From Flavobacterium frigoris (GTDB lineage: Bacteria; Bacteroidota; Bacteroidia; Flavobacteriales; Flavobacteriaceae), in the NCBI RefSeq assembly GCF_900111075.1, contig NZ_FOFZ01000004.1, positions 62,001-126,000 of the forward strand: a stretch of 64,000 bases of DNA, in the 5' to 3' direction. Numbering within the stretch: position 1 is the stretch's first letter; every line of letters begins with the position of its first letter. The notes under the pieces were generated by a model. It saw only the letters and a program-made list of their open reading frames with translations, did no database searches and was not told the origin of the DNA. Below are positions 51,227-61,163 of this stretch, in pieces. The position numbers were made by a program, and so were the translations under genes.

Positions 51227-52888
51227 TTGAAGAAGTACCTATTTTTCATCTGTTGTTGTTTAGCAATACTAAGTTCAAAATCAGTTTTGGCACAAGCACC
51301 AAAAAAAATTATTGTTGAACATTCTGATTTTGCAGATGTAAATCAAGCAGAAATGCCCGATGCCTTTTTACTTACTGGAAACGTGCGCGTTAATCACGAT
51401 GGTATTGTCCTAACGTGCAATAAAGCCTATTATTTTCAAAAAGAAAATTACATTAAAGCTTTTGGAAATGTGCAATTAGTACAGGGAGATACTTTATTTC
51501 TCAATAGTAAATATGCGGAGTACAGTGGAAATGCAAAAAAAGCTTTTGCAACCGGCGAGGCTTTCATGAGTTCTCCAGATGCTACTTTAGCAACGGACAC
51601 GATAAACTTTGATCGAAATTCCCAGGAAGTATATTACAATACAAAAGGAACAATTATCAATAAAGACAACACATTAGTAAGTAAATCCGGGAAATATTAT
51701 GTGAATCAAAAAAAATTCCAGTTCTTAACGGCTGTTACCATCACTAATCCTACCTATGTAATTAAATCCAATCATGTGGATTATTTTACAAATTCAGGGC
51801 ACTCCTATCTTTTTGGGCCATCCACTATTACTAGTAAGAAAAATTATATTTATACCGAAAAAGGGTTTTATGATACCAAAAGAAATCTGGGCCATTTCCT
51901 TAGAAAGTCTTATATAAAATATGAAGACCGACTCATTGAAGGAGATAGTTTGTATTATGATCGAAATAAAGAATTCGCTTCGGCAACCCGTAATGTAAAA
52001 ATCACAGATTCTATCAATCGCGGAATTGTAAAGGGACATTATGCCGAAATATATAAAAAACAAGATTCTATGTTTGTCACTAAAAGAGCGGTAGCTGTGA
52101 ATTTTGTCGAAAATGACTCCGTTTATATTCACGGTAAGAAATTAATGGTGACTGGTAAAGAGGGCGACCAAATTATTCGAGCCTATACTAATGTGCGTTT
52201 TTTTAAAACAGACATGAGCGGAAAATGCGACTCGATACATTCAAGTTCAAAAACAGCTTTAACAAAACTGATAGGAAACCCAGTACTATGGAATGGAGAC
52301 AACCAGATTACAGGCGATGTGATGCATCTTATAGGAAACAATGCTACTCAAGAGCTCGATTCGCTCAAAGTACTCAATAACACCTTTCTAGTCTCTAAAG
52401 ACACCTTGGGAACTGGATACAATCAGGTAAAAGGGCAAAATCTCTACGGAAAGTTTATAGAAGGCAAACTACATGATGTCGATATCGTAAAAAATGCAGA
52501 GGTAATCTACTATATGCGTAATGAAGCACAAGAACTCATTGGTATCAATAAAAATGTGAGTAGCAAAATCAATCTTATTTTAGAAGATAATGCTGTCGAA
52601 ACGATTACTTTTTTCAAGCAAATTGACGGAGAAATCTATCCCGAAAAAGAGCTACCAGAAAACGCAAGAAAACTGAAGGGGCTTGTGTGGCGGGGTGATG
52701 AAAGGATTAAATCAAAGGAAGATATATTTTCGGATGAAGATAATGAACTCAACAATAAAATGATAAAAGAAGGTGAAAAGGAGGATGCAAAAGAAAATGT
52801 TCCGATGAAAATCCGAAAGGAAACTTTGAACTATGATAAAAAGAAAAGTTCCCAAGCTCCCAAAGGAGAAAAGAAAGACAAGAAGTAG
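51227..52888 (+). CDS. OstA/LptA-like outer membrane LPS-transport protein
   Basis: 553 residues from a TTG start with a signal peptide (MKKYLFFICCCLAILSSKSVLAQ). Repeated beta-strand units of the OstA/LptA jelly-roll type: FLLTGNVRVNHDGIVLTCNK, IKAFGNVQLVQGDTLFLNS, and similar blocks up to about residue 470. The C-terminal 80 residues are charged and disordered (Lys/Glu-rich). It should form a periplasmic lipopolysaccharide-carrying bridge or part of the LptD system. No ATG exists at the signal peptide. Confidence 0.85.
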   Translation: MKKYLFFICCCLAILSSKSVLAQAPKKIIVEHSDFADVNQAEMPDAFLLTGNVRVNHDGIVLTCNKAYYFQKENYIKAFGNVQLVQGDTLFLNSKYAEYSGNAKKAFATGEAFMSSPDATLATDTINFDRNSQEVYYNTKGTIINKDNTLVSKSGKYYVNQKKFQFLTAVTITNPTYVIKSNHVDYFTNSGHSYLFGPSTITSKKNYIYTEKGFYDTKRNLGHFLRKSYIKYEDRLIEGDSLYYDRNKEFASATRNVKITDSINRGIVKGHYAEIYKKQDSMFVTKRAVAVNFVENDSVYIHGKKLMVTGKEGDQIIRAYTNVRFFKTDMSGKCDSIHSSSKTALTKLIGNPVLWNGDNQITGDVMHLIGNNATQELDSLKVLNNTFLVSKDTLGTGYNQVKGQNLYGKFIEGKLHDVDIVKNAEVIYYMRNEAQELIGINKNVSSKINLILEDNAVETITFFKQIDGEIYPEKELPENARKLKGLVWRGDERIKSKEDIFSDEDNELNNKMIKEGEKEDAKENVPMKIRKETLNYDKKKSSQAPKGEKKDKK

Positions 52889-52940
52889 TTTTCAGAATAA
52901 GAATTGATAATCAAAGCGCTACTATAAATAGATTATAAAT

Positions 52941-53777
52941 ATGACTGATAAAATTATTTACTGGAATACTGACTCTACAATTTTCTGGATAACAGATAGT
53001 TTTCCCCTAAAGTATTATGGAATATTGTTTGCCATCGGGATTTTACTTGCCTATAGTATCGTTAAAAAAATATTTATTAAAGAAAAGGTTTCAGTAGAAA
53101 TATTAGATAGCCTTTTGGTATATATTATTTTCGGAACAATTCTGGGAGCAAGATTAGGACATTGTTTATTTTATGAACCCAGTTATTTTTTTCATCATCC
53201 AATGGAAATCCTTTTACCCATAAAAAAAATTGCAGGGGTATATAAATTTATTGGCTTCCAAGGTTTAGCAAGTCACGGTGGAATTATTGGAGTGTTGATC
53301 TCAATTTTATTATTTTACAGAAAAAACAACATAAATCTATTTTGGCTTCTCGATCGTATTGCAATCGCAGCTCCAGTTGCCGCAACTTTTATCAGGTTAG
53401 GTAATTTTATGAATTCGGAGATTTATGGAAAACCAACTAACGGGAATTGGGGAATTGTTTTTCAAAAAGATGATTTAATTCCGAGACATCCCACCCAATT
53501 GTATGAAGCTTTCTCTTATTTTTTAATTTTTATCTTGTTACAATTTTTATATAAATCTAATTATACAAAAAAAGGAGACGGTTTACTCTTTGGTATTTTT
53601 CTGGTGCTATTATTTTCAGCACGATTAATAATCGAATTTTTCAAAGAAAATCAAGAAGCTTTCGAGAATCAGATGCCTTTAAATATGGGACAAATTTTAA
53701 GTATTCCTTTCATTATTTTTGGTGCACTTCTAATTCTATGGAGACTCAAAACTCGACAAGTAAATCCAATAGTTTAA
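52941..53777 (+). CDS. lgt: Prolipoprotein diacylglyceryl transferase
   Basis: 278 residues, about seven TM helices. FQGLASHGGIIGVL holds the catalytic His region; RLGNFMNSEIYGKPTNGNWG is the Lgt signature with the essential Arg; RHPTQLYEAFSYF follows. It transfers diacylglyceryl to the lipobox Cys of prolipoproteins, such as the three lipoproteins in this window. Start ATG 52941, 52 bp after the OstA-like gene. Confidence 0.95.
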   Translation: MTDKIIYWNTDSTIFWITDSFPLKYYGILFAIGILLAYSIVKKIFIKEKVSVEILDSLLVYIIFGTILGARLGHCLFYEPSYFFHHPMEILLPIKKIAGVYKFIGFQGLASHGGIIGVLISILLFYRKNNINLFWLLDRIAIAAPVAATFIRLGNFMNSEIYGKPTNGNWGIVFQKDDLIPRHPTQLYEAFSYFLIFILLQFLYKSNYTKKGDGLLFGIFLVLLFSARLIIEFFKENQEAFENQMPLNMGQILSIPFIIFGALLILWRLKTRQVNPIV

Positions 53778-53817
53778 AAACTATTCTTTATCCTTTTTAA
53801 AACTTTAAGCAAAAAAC

Positions 53818-55014
53818 GTGAATCAAGATTTCTTACAATATCAGGCACAAACTTCTCCTTATCCATTAGGTATGGAAGTATCCTATGCAAAAGGTTCTTA
53901 TATCTACGACACCAATAATAAAAAATACCTTGATTTTGTGGCAGGTGTTTCGGCTTGTACGTTAGGACACCAACCGCCGAGAGTAAACCAAGCCATTAAA
54001 GATCAATTGGATAAATATTCGCATGTGATGGTCTATGGGGAATATTCCCAAAGCCCAGCAGTAGAATATTGCAAGCTTTTAGCATCTCTCCTACCGCCAC
54101 CTTTAGACAAGACGTATCTCGTTAACTCAGGAACAGAAGCCATTGAAGGAGCGTTAAAGCTGGCACGACGCGTTACGGGTCGCAGTCAATTGATTTCTTG
54201 TCACAATGCCTATCATGGAAATACCATGGGCTCGATGAGTATAATGGGTTTTGAGGAGCGCAAACAAATTTTTCGCCCTTTAATCCCTGACGTCGATTTT
54301 ATCACCTTTAACAATGAAGCCGACTTAGCGAAAATAACGACAAAAACCGCAGGTATAGTTTTAGAAACAATTCAAGGTGGTGCTGGATTTATTCAACCTC
54401 ATAATGATTTTTTAAAAAAAGTACGCGCACGCTGCACCGAAGTGGGAGCGCTAATGATTCTTGATGAAATCCAACCGGGCTTTGGAAGAACAGGAAAACT
54501 ATTTGGTTTCCAGAATTACGATGTCGTCCCTGATGTTGTTGTAATGGGAAAAGGAATGGGAGGCGGAATGCCTGTAGGCGCTTTTACTGCATCAACGGTG
54601 ATGATGGATTTACTAAGTGATAATCCAAAACTGGGACATATCACCACTTTTGGAGGGCACCCTGTCATTGCGTCAGCCTGCCTGGCTACTTTGCAAGAAA
54701 TTACTGAAACCGATCTGATGCCCAAGACTCTAGAGAAAGAAATGCTGTTTAAATCACTTTTGGTACACCCTTTGATACAAGAAGTTCGAGGAAAAGGGTT
54801 AATGCTGGCCGCAATGACAAGTAGCGCAGCAATAACGAATGAAGTGATTTTAAAATGTCAAGACAAAGGCCTTATTTTATTCTGGTTACTATTTGAAGGA
54901 TGCGCGATAAGAATTACGCCGCCACTTACAATTTCAGACGATGAAATACGTGAAGGTTGCGCAATAATGCTAGAAGTAATGGATGAAATACTTTTGTCGA
55001 CTAAAATTGATTAA
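53818..55014 (+). CDS. Class III aminotransferase (aspartate aminotransferase family)
   Basis: 398 residues from a GTG start. LDFVAGVSACTLGHQPP, LVNSGTEAIEGALKLARR (PLP phosphate loop), AYHGNTMGSMS, LILDEIQPGFGRTGKLFGFQ (PLP-ring Asp), MGKGMGGGMPVGAF (PLP Lys) and TFGGHPVIASA are class III motifs, as in ornithine or acetylornithine aminotransferases. The ATG in the sequence is replaced by GTG; no other start is near. Substrate unknown; its fixed neighbourhood with ostA and a TPR gene in flavobacteria is not explained. Confidence 0.9.
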   Translation: MNQDFLQYQAQTSPYPLGMEVSYAKGSYIYDTNNKKYLDFVAGVSACTLGHQPPRVNQAIKDQLDKYSHVMVYGEYSQSPAVEYCKLLASLLPPPLDKTYLVNSGTEAIEGALKLARRVTGRSQLISCHNAYHGNTMGSMSIMGFEERKQIFRPLIPDVDFITFNNEADLAKITTKTAGIVLETIQGGAGFIQPHNDFLKKVRARCTEVGALMILDEIQPGFGRTGKLFGFQNYDVVPDVVVMGKGMGGGMPVGAFTASTVMMDLLSDNPKLGHITTFGGHPVIASACLATLQEITETDLMPKTLEKEMLFKSLLVHPLIQEVRGKGLMLAAMTSSAAITNEVILKCQDKGLILFWLLFEGCAIRITPPLTISDDEIREGCAIMLEVMDEILLSTKID

Positions 55015-55142
55015 CAGATAACAACAGCTAAATAAATAATTATTATTTTGTTAATTAAATTGTTCACAACAATTCTAAATTTTCTTCGCAACAGCAGTAA
55101 GGATGCCTAATTTTAAATAGGCCAAATTCTAAAAACAAAAGT

Positions 55143-56537
55143 ATGCAATTAAGCAACGAAGAAGAAGACTATAACTTATCCCTTAAAAAATTTGAGTCTA
55201 TGTTGAAAACCAACAAAGTGCTCTTTTTTGACTCGGAAGAATTTGAAGAAATTATTCTTCATTATCTCGATATGGGTAAGGCCGCACTGGCAAAAAAAGC
55301 ACTTAAGCTTGCACTAGATCAACACCCTAAATCAACTGGTTTAAAACTGGTTCAAGTGGAAATGCTCGTGTATGACGACAAACTGGATATAGCGGAGAAA
55401 TTACTCAATGAGCTATATGCGATCGAACCTACGAATGAAGAAATTTTCATTCAAAAAGCAAATATTTATTCGAAAAGAGACCAACATGAGAAGGCGGTTG
55501 AACTACTAAATACTGCTTTAGAATATACGGATGATTATGCTGATGTGTATAATTTAATTGGGATGGAATATCTATTTATGGATAATCTAGAAATGGCAAA
55601 ACAAAGTTTTATCAAATGTCTCGAAGAAGACCTTGATGATCAATCCGCACTTTATAATGTAGTGTATTGTTTTGAATTTTTAGATCAAAATTTAGACGCG
55701 ATCGCTTATTTGAACAAATACATCGATAAAAACCCTTATAGCGAAATAGCCTGGCATCAAATGGGTCGTTTATATTATGGGGTAAAAGATTATGAAAATG
55801 CCATTCGTGCCTTTGATTATGCCACTTTAATCGATGATGAATTCCTTGGTGCTTTCATGGAAAAAGCAAAAGCTTACGAACGATTAAACAAATATCAAGA
55901 GGCGATTGAAAGTTACAGCCGTACCATCGAATTAGATGATGCCACTAGTTATGCTTTGCTTCGAATAGGTAAATGTCATGAAAAATTAGGCAATAAAGTT
56001 CTAGCACTTAAATTTTTCAATCAGACGGTTCATGAAGATCCGCTTTTAGATAAAGGATGGATTGCAATCACCGATTTTTATGTACGACAAAAAAACTATC
56101 AGAAAGCGTTATTTTATGTCAATAAAGCGTTAGCAATTGACAATCAAAATCGTTTGTACTGGAAGCGCTATGCCACGATAAACAAAAATATGAATTTCTT
56201 TGAAGAAGCTGAATTTGGCTTCAGAAAAGCAGTGGAGTTTGGGGATCATGAATTAGACACTTGGTTATTTTGGGTGGACATCCTTCAGTTTTTAGGTGAG
56301 TTTGAAAGTGCTATCCAAACCTTGCTGCAAGCCTCTGAATATTATCCTGAAGAAAATGAAGTAGAATACCGTTTAGCCGGACTGTACTTTATGATTCAAG
56401 ACAACACGAAAGCAAAATTTCATTTGAGTAATGGCTTGCGTTTAAACTTTGACAACTACATTATTCTTGAAGATATGTTTCCTGTAGTTTGGACAAAAAA
56501 AATGGTACAGAATTACATTGCAAAACATAAAAAATAA
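55143..56537 (+). CDS. TPR repeat protein
   Basis: 464 residues made of about ten 34-residue tetratricopeptide repeats (e.g. EEIFIQKANIYSKRDQHEKA, ADVYNLIGMEYLFMDNLEMA, SEIAWHQMGRLYYGVKDYEN, YALLRIGKCHEKLGNKVLAL). No signal peptide, hence cytoplasmic. It is a helical scaffold for protein-protein contacts; partners unknown. It ends 2 bp before aroE, so the two are co-translated. Confidence 0.9.
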   Translation: MQLSNEEEDYNLSLKKFESMLKTNKVLFFDSEEFEEIILHYLDMGKAALAKKALKLALDQHPKSTGLKLVQVEMLVYDDKLDIAEKLLNELYAIEPTNEEIFIQKANIYSKRDQHEKAVELLNTALEYTDDYADVYNLIGMEYLFMDNLEMAKQSFIKCLEEDLDDQSALYNVVYCFEFLDQNLDAIAYLNKYIDKNPYSEIAWHQMGRLYYGVKDYENAIRAFDYATLIDDEFLGAFMEKAKAYERLNKYQEAIESYSRTIELDDATSYALLRIGKCHEKLGNKVLALKFFNQTVHEDPLLDKGWIAITDFYVRQKNYQKALFYVNKALAIDNQNRLYWKRYATINKNMNFFEEAEFGFRKAVEFGDHELDTWLFWVDILQFLGEFESAIQTLLQASEYYPEENEVEYRLAGLYFMIQDNTKAKFHLSNGLRLNFDNYIILEDMFPVVWTKKMVQNYIAKHKK

Positions 56538-56539
56538 AA

Positions 56540-57289
56540 ATGTCCGATATAATAAGAAAACGATATGGTTTATTAGGTCGAAATATTAGCTATTCCTTTT
56601 CTAAAGGCTATTTTACCGATAAATTCACTGCTGAAAATTTTGTAGGTTACACGTACGAAAATTTCGACATTAAAGCGATTGCCTCATTTACCGAGGTAGT
56701 AAAAAATAACTCTGATTTAAAAGGGCTGAGTGTGACCATTCCATATAAAGAATCAGTAATCCCTTTTTTAGATAAATTATCAAAAAAGGCAGCACTTATT
56801 GGAGCTGTCAATACGATTAAGATTACAAAAAAAGGAAAAATAAAAGGCTACAATACTGATTATTATGGCTTTAAAAAAGCACTAGAACCTTTATTGCAGC
56901 AACATCATAAAAAAGCACTAATCTTGGGTACGGGAGGCGCCTCTAAGGGAGTTGCTTTTGCTTTAGATGAATTGGATATTGCATATACCTTTGTCTCCAG
57001 AGAGGCCAAAGAAAACAGTATTGACTATAATCGAATCAATGCGACTACTTTTGACAATTACCAAATTATAATAAACGCCACTCCTGTGGGTACAAGTCCT
57101 AATACAGAAGCATTTCCATTAATTCCGTACGACTACTTCACAGATAGGCATATCGCTTTTGACTTGATTTACAATCCTGCCGAAACGCAATTTCTAAAAA
57201 AGGCAAAAGAAAAAGGAGCAAAAATTAAAAACGGCTATGATATGCTCGTTTTCCAAGCCGAAAAAGCGTGGAAGATCTGGAATAAATAA
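56540..57289 (+). CDS. aroE: Shikimate dehydrogenase
   Basis: 249 residues. RYGLLGRNISYSFSKGYF holds the shikimate-binding SxS (here SYSFS), GLSVTIPYKESVIPFL the catalytic Lys, GAVNTIK, NTDYYGF (Asp), the dinucleotide loop ILGTGGASKGVAFAL, NATPVGTSPN and FDLIYNPAETQFL. It reduces 3-dehydroshikimate with NADPH in the chorismate pathway, which feeds the trp operon. Confidence 0.95.
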   Translation: MSDIIRKRYGLLGRNISYSFSKGYFTDKFTAENFVGYTYENFDIKAIASFTEVVKNNSDLKGLSVTIPYKESVIPFLDKLSKKAALIGAVNTIKITKKGKIKGYNTDYYGFKKALEPLLQQHHKKALILGTGGASKGVAFALDELDIAYTFVSREAKENSIDYNRINATTFDNYQIIINATPVGTSPNTEAFPLIPYDYFTDRHIAFDLIYNPAETQFLKKAKEKGAKIKNGYDMLVFQAEKAWKIWNK

Positions 57290-57402
57290 TTATCCCCTTT
57301 AAAAAATATTCCTGCGTTAAATGGCTGCGCCACGATATTTAAATTCAGTACGTTATTCTTAGCACAAAACAGCTAAGTTACTCGTTATTAATCCTATAAA
57401 AA

Positions 57403-57480
57403 CCAGCTCTCATAGCAGCAGCATCCTTTTTTATCTCCTTTTTTAGGATAAAAAAGATATAGCGAATAGCAGGAAATTGC
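57403..57480 (-). repeat. Dispersed hairpin repeat, copy D (inverted)
   Basis: In reverse complement: GCAATTTCCTGCTATTCGCT then ATAT, hairpin CTTTTTTATC ... GATAAAAAAG, then GATGCTGCTGCTATGAGAGC. It matches copy C in both arms (TTTCCTGCTAT.CGCTATAT and GATGC.GCT.CTAT) with a different stem. It lies in the gap after aroE. Confidence 0.75.
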
Positions 57481-57598
57481 TTCAAAAAATTTCTAAATTT
57501 AACATAAAACGACTATAAATAAGGTAATTATTTTGTATTTCAATATTCCTTTACTATCTTTCGTTTTCGATAAAATAGGAACCTTAAACATTGAAAAA

Positions 57599-59623
57599 AT
57601 GTTAGAAGAAAAGAATGACAACCTGCAACAAGCAGATGGAAATGTAGCTAATGATTCAAATGAATCTGTTCAAGTGGAGACTGCAATCACAGAAACCGAA
57701 GCGATTACCGAAGATACCGCTACTGAAACACCAGAGACTGTAGAACATAATGCTGTTTCCACTCCTGAAGAAGAAGTGGCTAACACAGCTGCCGTCACTG
57801 AACATGCAAATCAAAAAGCGTTAAACTCAATAGATGATTCTAATGCCGAGGAAAGTGAGGACGAAACCTTAAAAGACCGTCACCATATCCCGATGAAAGA
57901 TTATGATACATTATCGATGGAGCAACTTGTAGATGAACTGCAAATTCTGGTTGAAAACGATAAAGTTATGTCAGTTAAAGATCATGTTGAAGAAATTAAA
58001 AAAGCCTTTTTAACACAGTACAACCATTTTATCGAAGAGAAAAAAGAGGAATATCTTGCCGAAAATCCTGATACGACAGAGGATTTTCAATACCATTTCC
58101 CTTTAAAATCTAAGTTTGATCAATCTTACGCTACTTATAGAGATAATAAAAATACACATTTCAAGAGTTTACAAACGAATTTGAAATCTAATTTAGAAAA
58201 TAGATTAGCTATTGTTGAAGAGTTAAAAGAGCTAATCAATCCGCAGGAAAACATAAAAGATACTTTAAAGCATTTTAATGAATTAAGAGACCAATGGAAA
58301 AATGCGGGTTCGATTCCAAAAGACAAATACAATCACGTATGGAATAACTACCATTTTCATGTAGAAAATTTCTATGACTATTTACATCTTGATCGCGAGG
58401 CTAGAGACTTGGATTTTAAACATAATTTAGAGCAGAAGCAAAAGATTGTGGCGCGTGTTGAGGAACTTGTGAATGAAGCGGACATAAATAAAGCTTTTAG
58501 AGAATTACAAGACTTGCATAAAATCTGGAAAGAAGATATAGGACCTGTTTCTAAAGAACATCGTGATGTCATCTGGAACCAATTTAGTGATTTGACTAAA
58601 CAAATGCACGACAAACGTGAGGTTTTATTTGAAAAACTAAGAGGTACTGAACTGGAAAATCTAGAAAAGAAAAAAGAAATTATTGCTGCGATTGCCGTGT
58701 TAGCGACCGTAAAAGTAAACGCTCATTCGCAATGGCTTGCTCAAATTGAAAAAGTAGAAGCATTAAGAACTGCTTTTTTCTCTGCAGGAAAAGTACCTTC
58801 AGATGTTAACGAAGACACTTGGGGTGCTTTTAAATTAGCAGTAAGAAATTTTAATTCTTTTAAAAATTCATTTTACAAAGACATTAAAAAAGAGCAAAAT
58901 GAGAATTTAGCCAAGAAAAATGCGTTGGTAGTTAAAGCACAAGAATTACAAGAAAGCACTGATTTTGCTGCTACTACTCCGATCATGAAGAAAATTCAGG
59001 ACGAATGGAAGCAAATAGGTCATGTTCCAAGAAAATATTCAGATAAAATCTGGAAAGAGTTTAAAGATGCCTGCAATCACTATTTCAATAAGCTAAAAGA
59101 GCAAAAAGATGAAGATAGCGTTGAAGAAATAGAAGCTTTTGACAAGAAGAAAGCATATTTAGAAACTTTGCGTGAATACCAATTGACAGGAGATCATAAA
59201 ACCGATTTAGATGCCATAAAACTTCACATTGAAACGTGGAAGAATTTTGGAAAAGTTCCTTTTCCGAGAAGGCATATTGAAGGGAAATTTAATAAAATCC
59301 TAGATGCGCTTTTTGAAAAATTAAGCTTGAGTAAAAAAGATACAGACATGTTGCGTTTTTCTAATCGAATGGATCATTTATCTGAAAATAATGATACTCG
59401 AAAAATAGAAAATGAAAAGATTTTCTTGATGCGCAAGATTGAAGAAGTTCAAAATGAAATATTCCAATTGGAAAATAACATTCAGTTTTTTACTAACACA
59501 AGAAATGCAAAAAAAGAAAATTCAATTGTTTTAGAAGTTAGAAAAAACATTGCTATCCATAAAGAGAGTTTAGACGTTTGGAAAGAAAAACTAAAGCAGT
59601 TAAGAAATATAAAGCAAGAATAA
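57599..59623 (+). CDS. DUF349 domain protein
   Basis: 674 residues from ATG 57599. A 100-residue acidic, Glu/Thr-rich disordered start is followed by five DUF349 repeats of about 70 residues, each with a W...G.(V/I)P...W/F pattern: LRDQWKNAGSIPKDKYNHVW, LHKIWKEDIGPVSKEHRDVI, the third with FFSAGKVPSDVNEDTWGAF, IQDEWKQIGHVPRKYSDKIW, and IETWKNFGKVPFPRRHIEG. The end is coiled coil (residues 620-670). Cytoplasmic, function unknown; large DUF349 proteins are a Bacteroidota hallmark. A TTG at 57533 is less likely as start. Confidence 0.9.
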   Translation: MLEEKNDNLQQADGNVANDSNESVQVETAITETEAITEDTATETPETVEHNAVSTPEEEVANTAAVTEHANQKALNSIDDSNAEESEDETLKDRHHIPMKDYDTLSMEQLVDELQILVENDKVMSVKDHVEEIKKAFLTQYNHFIEEKKEEYLAENPDTTEDFQYHFPLKSKFDQSYATYRDNKNTHFKSLQTNLKSNLENRLAIVEELKELINPQENIKDTLKHFNELRDQWKNAGSIPKDKYNHVWNNYHFHVENFYDYLHLDREARDLDFKHNLEQKQKIVARVEELVNEADINKAFRELQDLHKIWKEDIGPVSKEHRDVIWNQFSDLTKQMHDKREVLFEKLRGTELENLEKKKEIIAAIAVLATVKVNAHSQWLAQIEKVEALRTAFFSAGKVPSDVNEDTWGAFKLAVRNFNSFKNSFYKDIKKEQNENLAKKNALVVKAQELQESTDFAATTPIMKKIQDEWKQIGHVPRKYSDKIWKEFKDACNHYFNKLKEQKDEDSVEEIEAFDKKKAYLETLREYQLTGDHKTDLDAIKLHIETWKNFGKVPFPRRHIEGKFNKILDALFEKLSLSKKDTDMLRFSNRMDHLSENNDTRKIENEKIFLMRKIEEVQNEIFQLENNIQFFTNTRNAKKENSIVLEVRKNIAIHKESLDVWKEKLKQLRNIKQE

Positions 59624-59645
59624 AATAATAAAGCACTATAGGTAT

Positions 59646-59681
59646 AAGCCTCATTCTAAAAATAGAATGGGGCTTTTTTTT
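59646..59681 (+). terminator. Terminator of the DUF349 gene
   Basis: AGCCTCATTCTA / TAGAATGGGGCT stem with one mismatch, then a run of eight T. Confidence 0.88.
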
Positions 59682-59725
59682 ATACTACCATCCGAGTATG
59701 ATAATTATCATTTTAATTTTTATAA

Positions 59726-59744
59726 AATCAATTTACTTTTGATT
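59726..59744 (+). promoter_or_regulatory. hemN promoter overlapped by an inverted repeat
   Basis: TACTTTTG (59734-59741) is a -7 box 21 nt before the ATG. AATCAA (59726-59731) and TTGATT (59739-59744), 7 bp apart, form a perfect inverted repeat over it, a plausible repressor or Crp/Fnr-family operator. It is not the standard FNR box order. Confidence 0.45.
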
Positions 59745-59762
59745 ACTGAAAATTGATATCTC

Positions 59763-61127
59763 ATGAAAAATTCTTTAATCCAAAAATATAATGTTCCCGG
59801 CCCAAGATATACCAGTTACCCAACAGTCCCGTACTGGCACGAAGCGGACTTTGTATATCAAAATTGGGTCGATACATTGCAAAAATCGTTTGCGGAAAGT
59901 AATTCCACAGAAGGTATCAGTCTCTACATACACCTTCCTTTTTGCGAAAGTTTATGTACTTTTTGTGGTTGTAACAAACGCATTACCAAAAATCATAGTT
60001 TAGAACATCCTTATATCGATGCTGTCTTAAAAGAATGGTCTTTATATTGTAAAATTCTAGGCGAAAAACCAATAATAAAAGAAATCCATTTAGGCGGTGG
60101 GACACCCACTTTTTTTTCTACTAAAAATTTAGAAGATTTGATTAATGGAATTTTTTGTTATGCCACAAAGGCAAAAGACTATGAATTTAGTTTTGAAGGA
60201 CATCCTAACAACACTACTTACGAACACTTACAAAAGTTATATGATTTAGGATTTAGAAGAGTCAGTTTTGGTGTTCAGGATTATTCTGAAAAAGTTCAAA
60301 AGGCCATTCATCGCGAGCAACCCTTTCACAATGTAGCTAAAGTAACTTTCTGGGCTAGAGAGATTGGCTACACTTCGATAGGACACGATATTATTTTTGG
60401 TTTGCCGTTTCAGGAAGTAGAAGATGTAATTGATACCATTGAAAAAACAAAGTCGTTGCAGCCGGACCGCTTGGCATTTTATAGCTATGCCCATGTACCT
60501 TGGATAAAAGGAAATGGACAACGTGGCTTTAAAGATCAAGACATACCAAAAGATAATGAAAAGAGAAAGTTGTATCAAATAGGTAAGGAATTACTACAGG
60601 CAAATGGTTATTATGAAATAGGAATGGATCATTTTGCATTAAAAACGGACAGCTTATATGAAGCATACGAAAACGGCGAACTGCATCGTAATTTCATGGG
60701 CTACAGCTCCTCAAAAACACAACTAATGATTGGTTTAGGTGTGTCCTCAATAAGCGACAGCTGGTATAGCTTTGCGCAAAATGAGAAAAAAATAGAAGAT
60801 TATTACCAAATCTTGGAATGGGATAAATTACCCATCTTCAGAGGCCATCTGTTAACAGATGAAGACCTCATCATACGAAAACACATCTTAAATTTAATGT
60901 GCGAGTTTTCAACTAGCTGGACAAATGAATCTACTTATTTCAAAGAAATACCCGAAGTACTTATTCAACTAAAAGAAATGGAAAAAGATGAACTGCTACA
61001 AATCAATAAAGACAGTATTCAAGTCACAGAAAGCGGTAAGCCTTATATTCGTAACATATGCATGGCATTTGACCTACATTTAAAACGAAAAGCTCCAGAT
61101 ACCCAATTATTCTCGATGACAATTTAG
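59763..61127 (+). CDS. hemN: Oxygen-independent coproporphyrinogen III oxidase
   Basis: 454 residues, the length of true HemN. Radical-SAM cluster motif YIHLPFCESLCTFCGC with Cys61, Cys65 and Cys68 (plus Cys70); HLGGGTPTFF, FEGHPNNTTYEHLQKL, RVSFGVQDYSEKVQKAIHRE and the C-terminal GLGVSSISDSWYSFAQN follow. It converts coproporphyrinogen III to protoporphyrinogen IX without oxygen. It lies just before the cbb3 oxidase maturation genes, a common low-oxygen neighbourhood. Confidence 0.93.
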   Translation: MKNSLIQKYNVPGPRYTSYPTVPYWHEADFVYQNWVDTLQKSFAESNSTEGISLYIHLPFCESLCTFCGCNKRITKNHSLEHPYIDAVLKEWSLYCKILGEKPIIKEIHLGGGTPTFFSTKNLEDLINGIFCYATKAKDYEFSFEGHPNNTTYEHLQKLYDLGFRRVSFGVQDYSEKVQKAIHREQPFHNVAKVTFWAREIGYTSIGHDIIFGLPFQEVEDVIDTIEKTKSLQPDRLAFYSYAHVPWIKGNGQRGFKDQDIPKDNEKRKLYQIGKELLQANGYYEIGMDHFALKTDSLYEAYENGELHRNFMGYSSSKTQLMIGLGVSSISDSWYSFAQNEKKIEDYYQILEWDKLPIFRGHLLTDEDLIIRKHILNLMCEFSTSWTNESTYFKEIPEVLIQLKEMEKDELLQINKDSIQVTESGKPYIRNICMAFDLHLKRKAPDTQLFSMTI

Positions 61128-61163
61128 AATAAGTCGATAAAAACTATAAAAAAATAACACACA

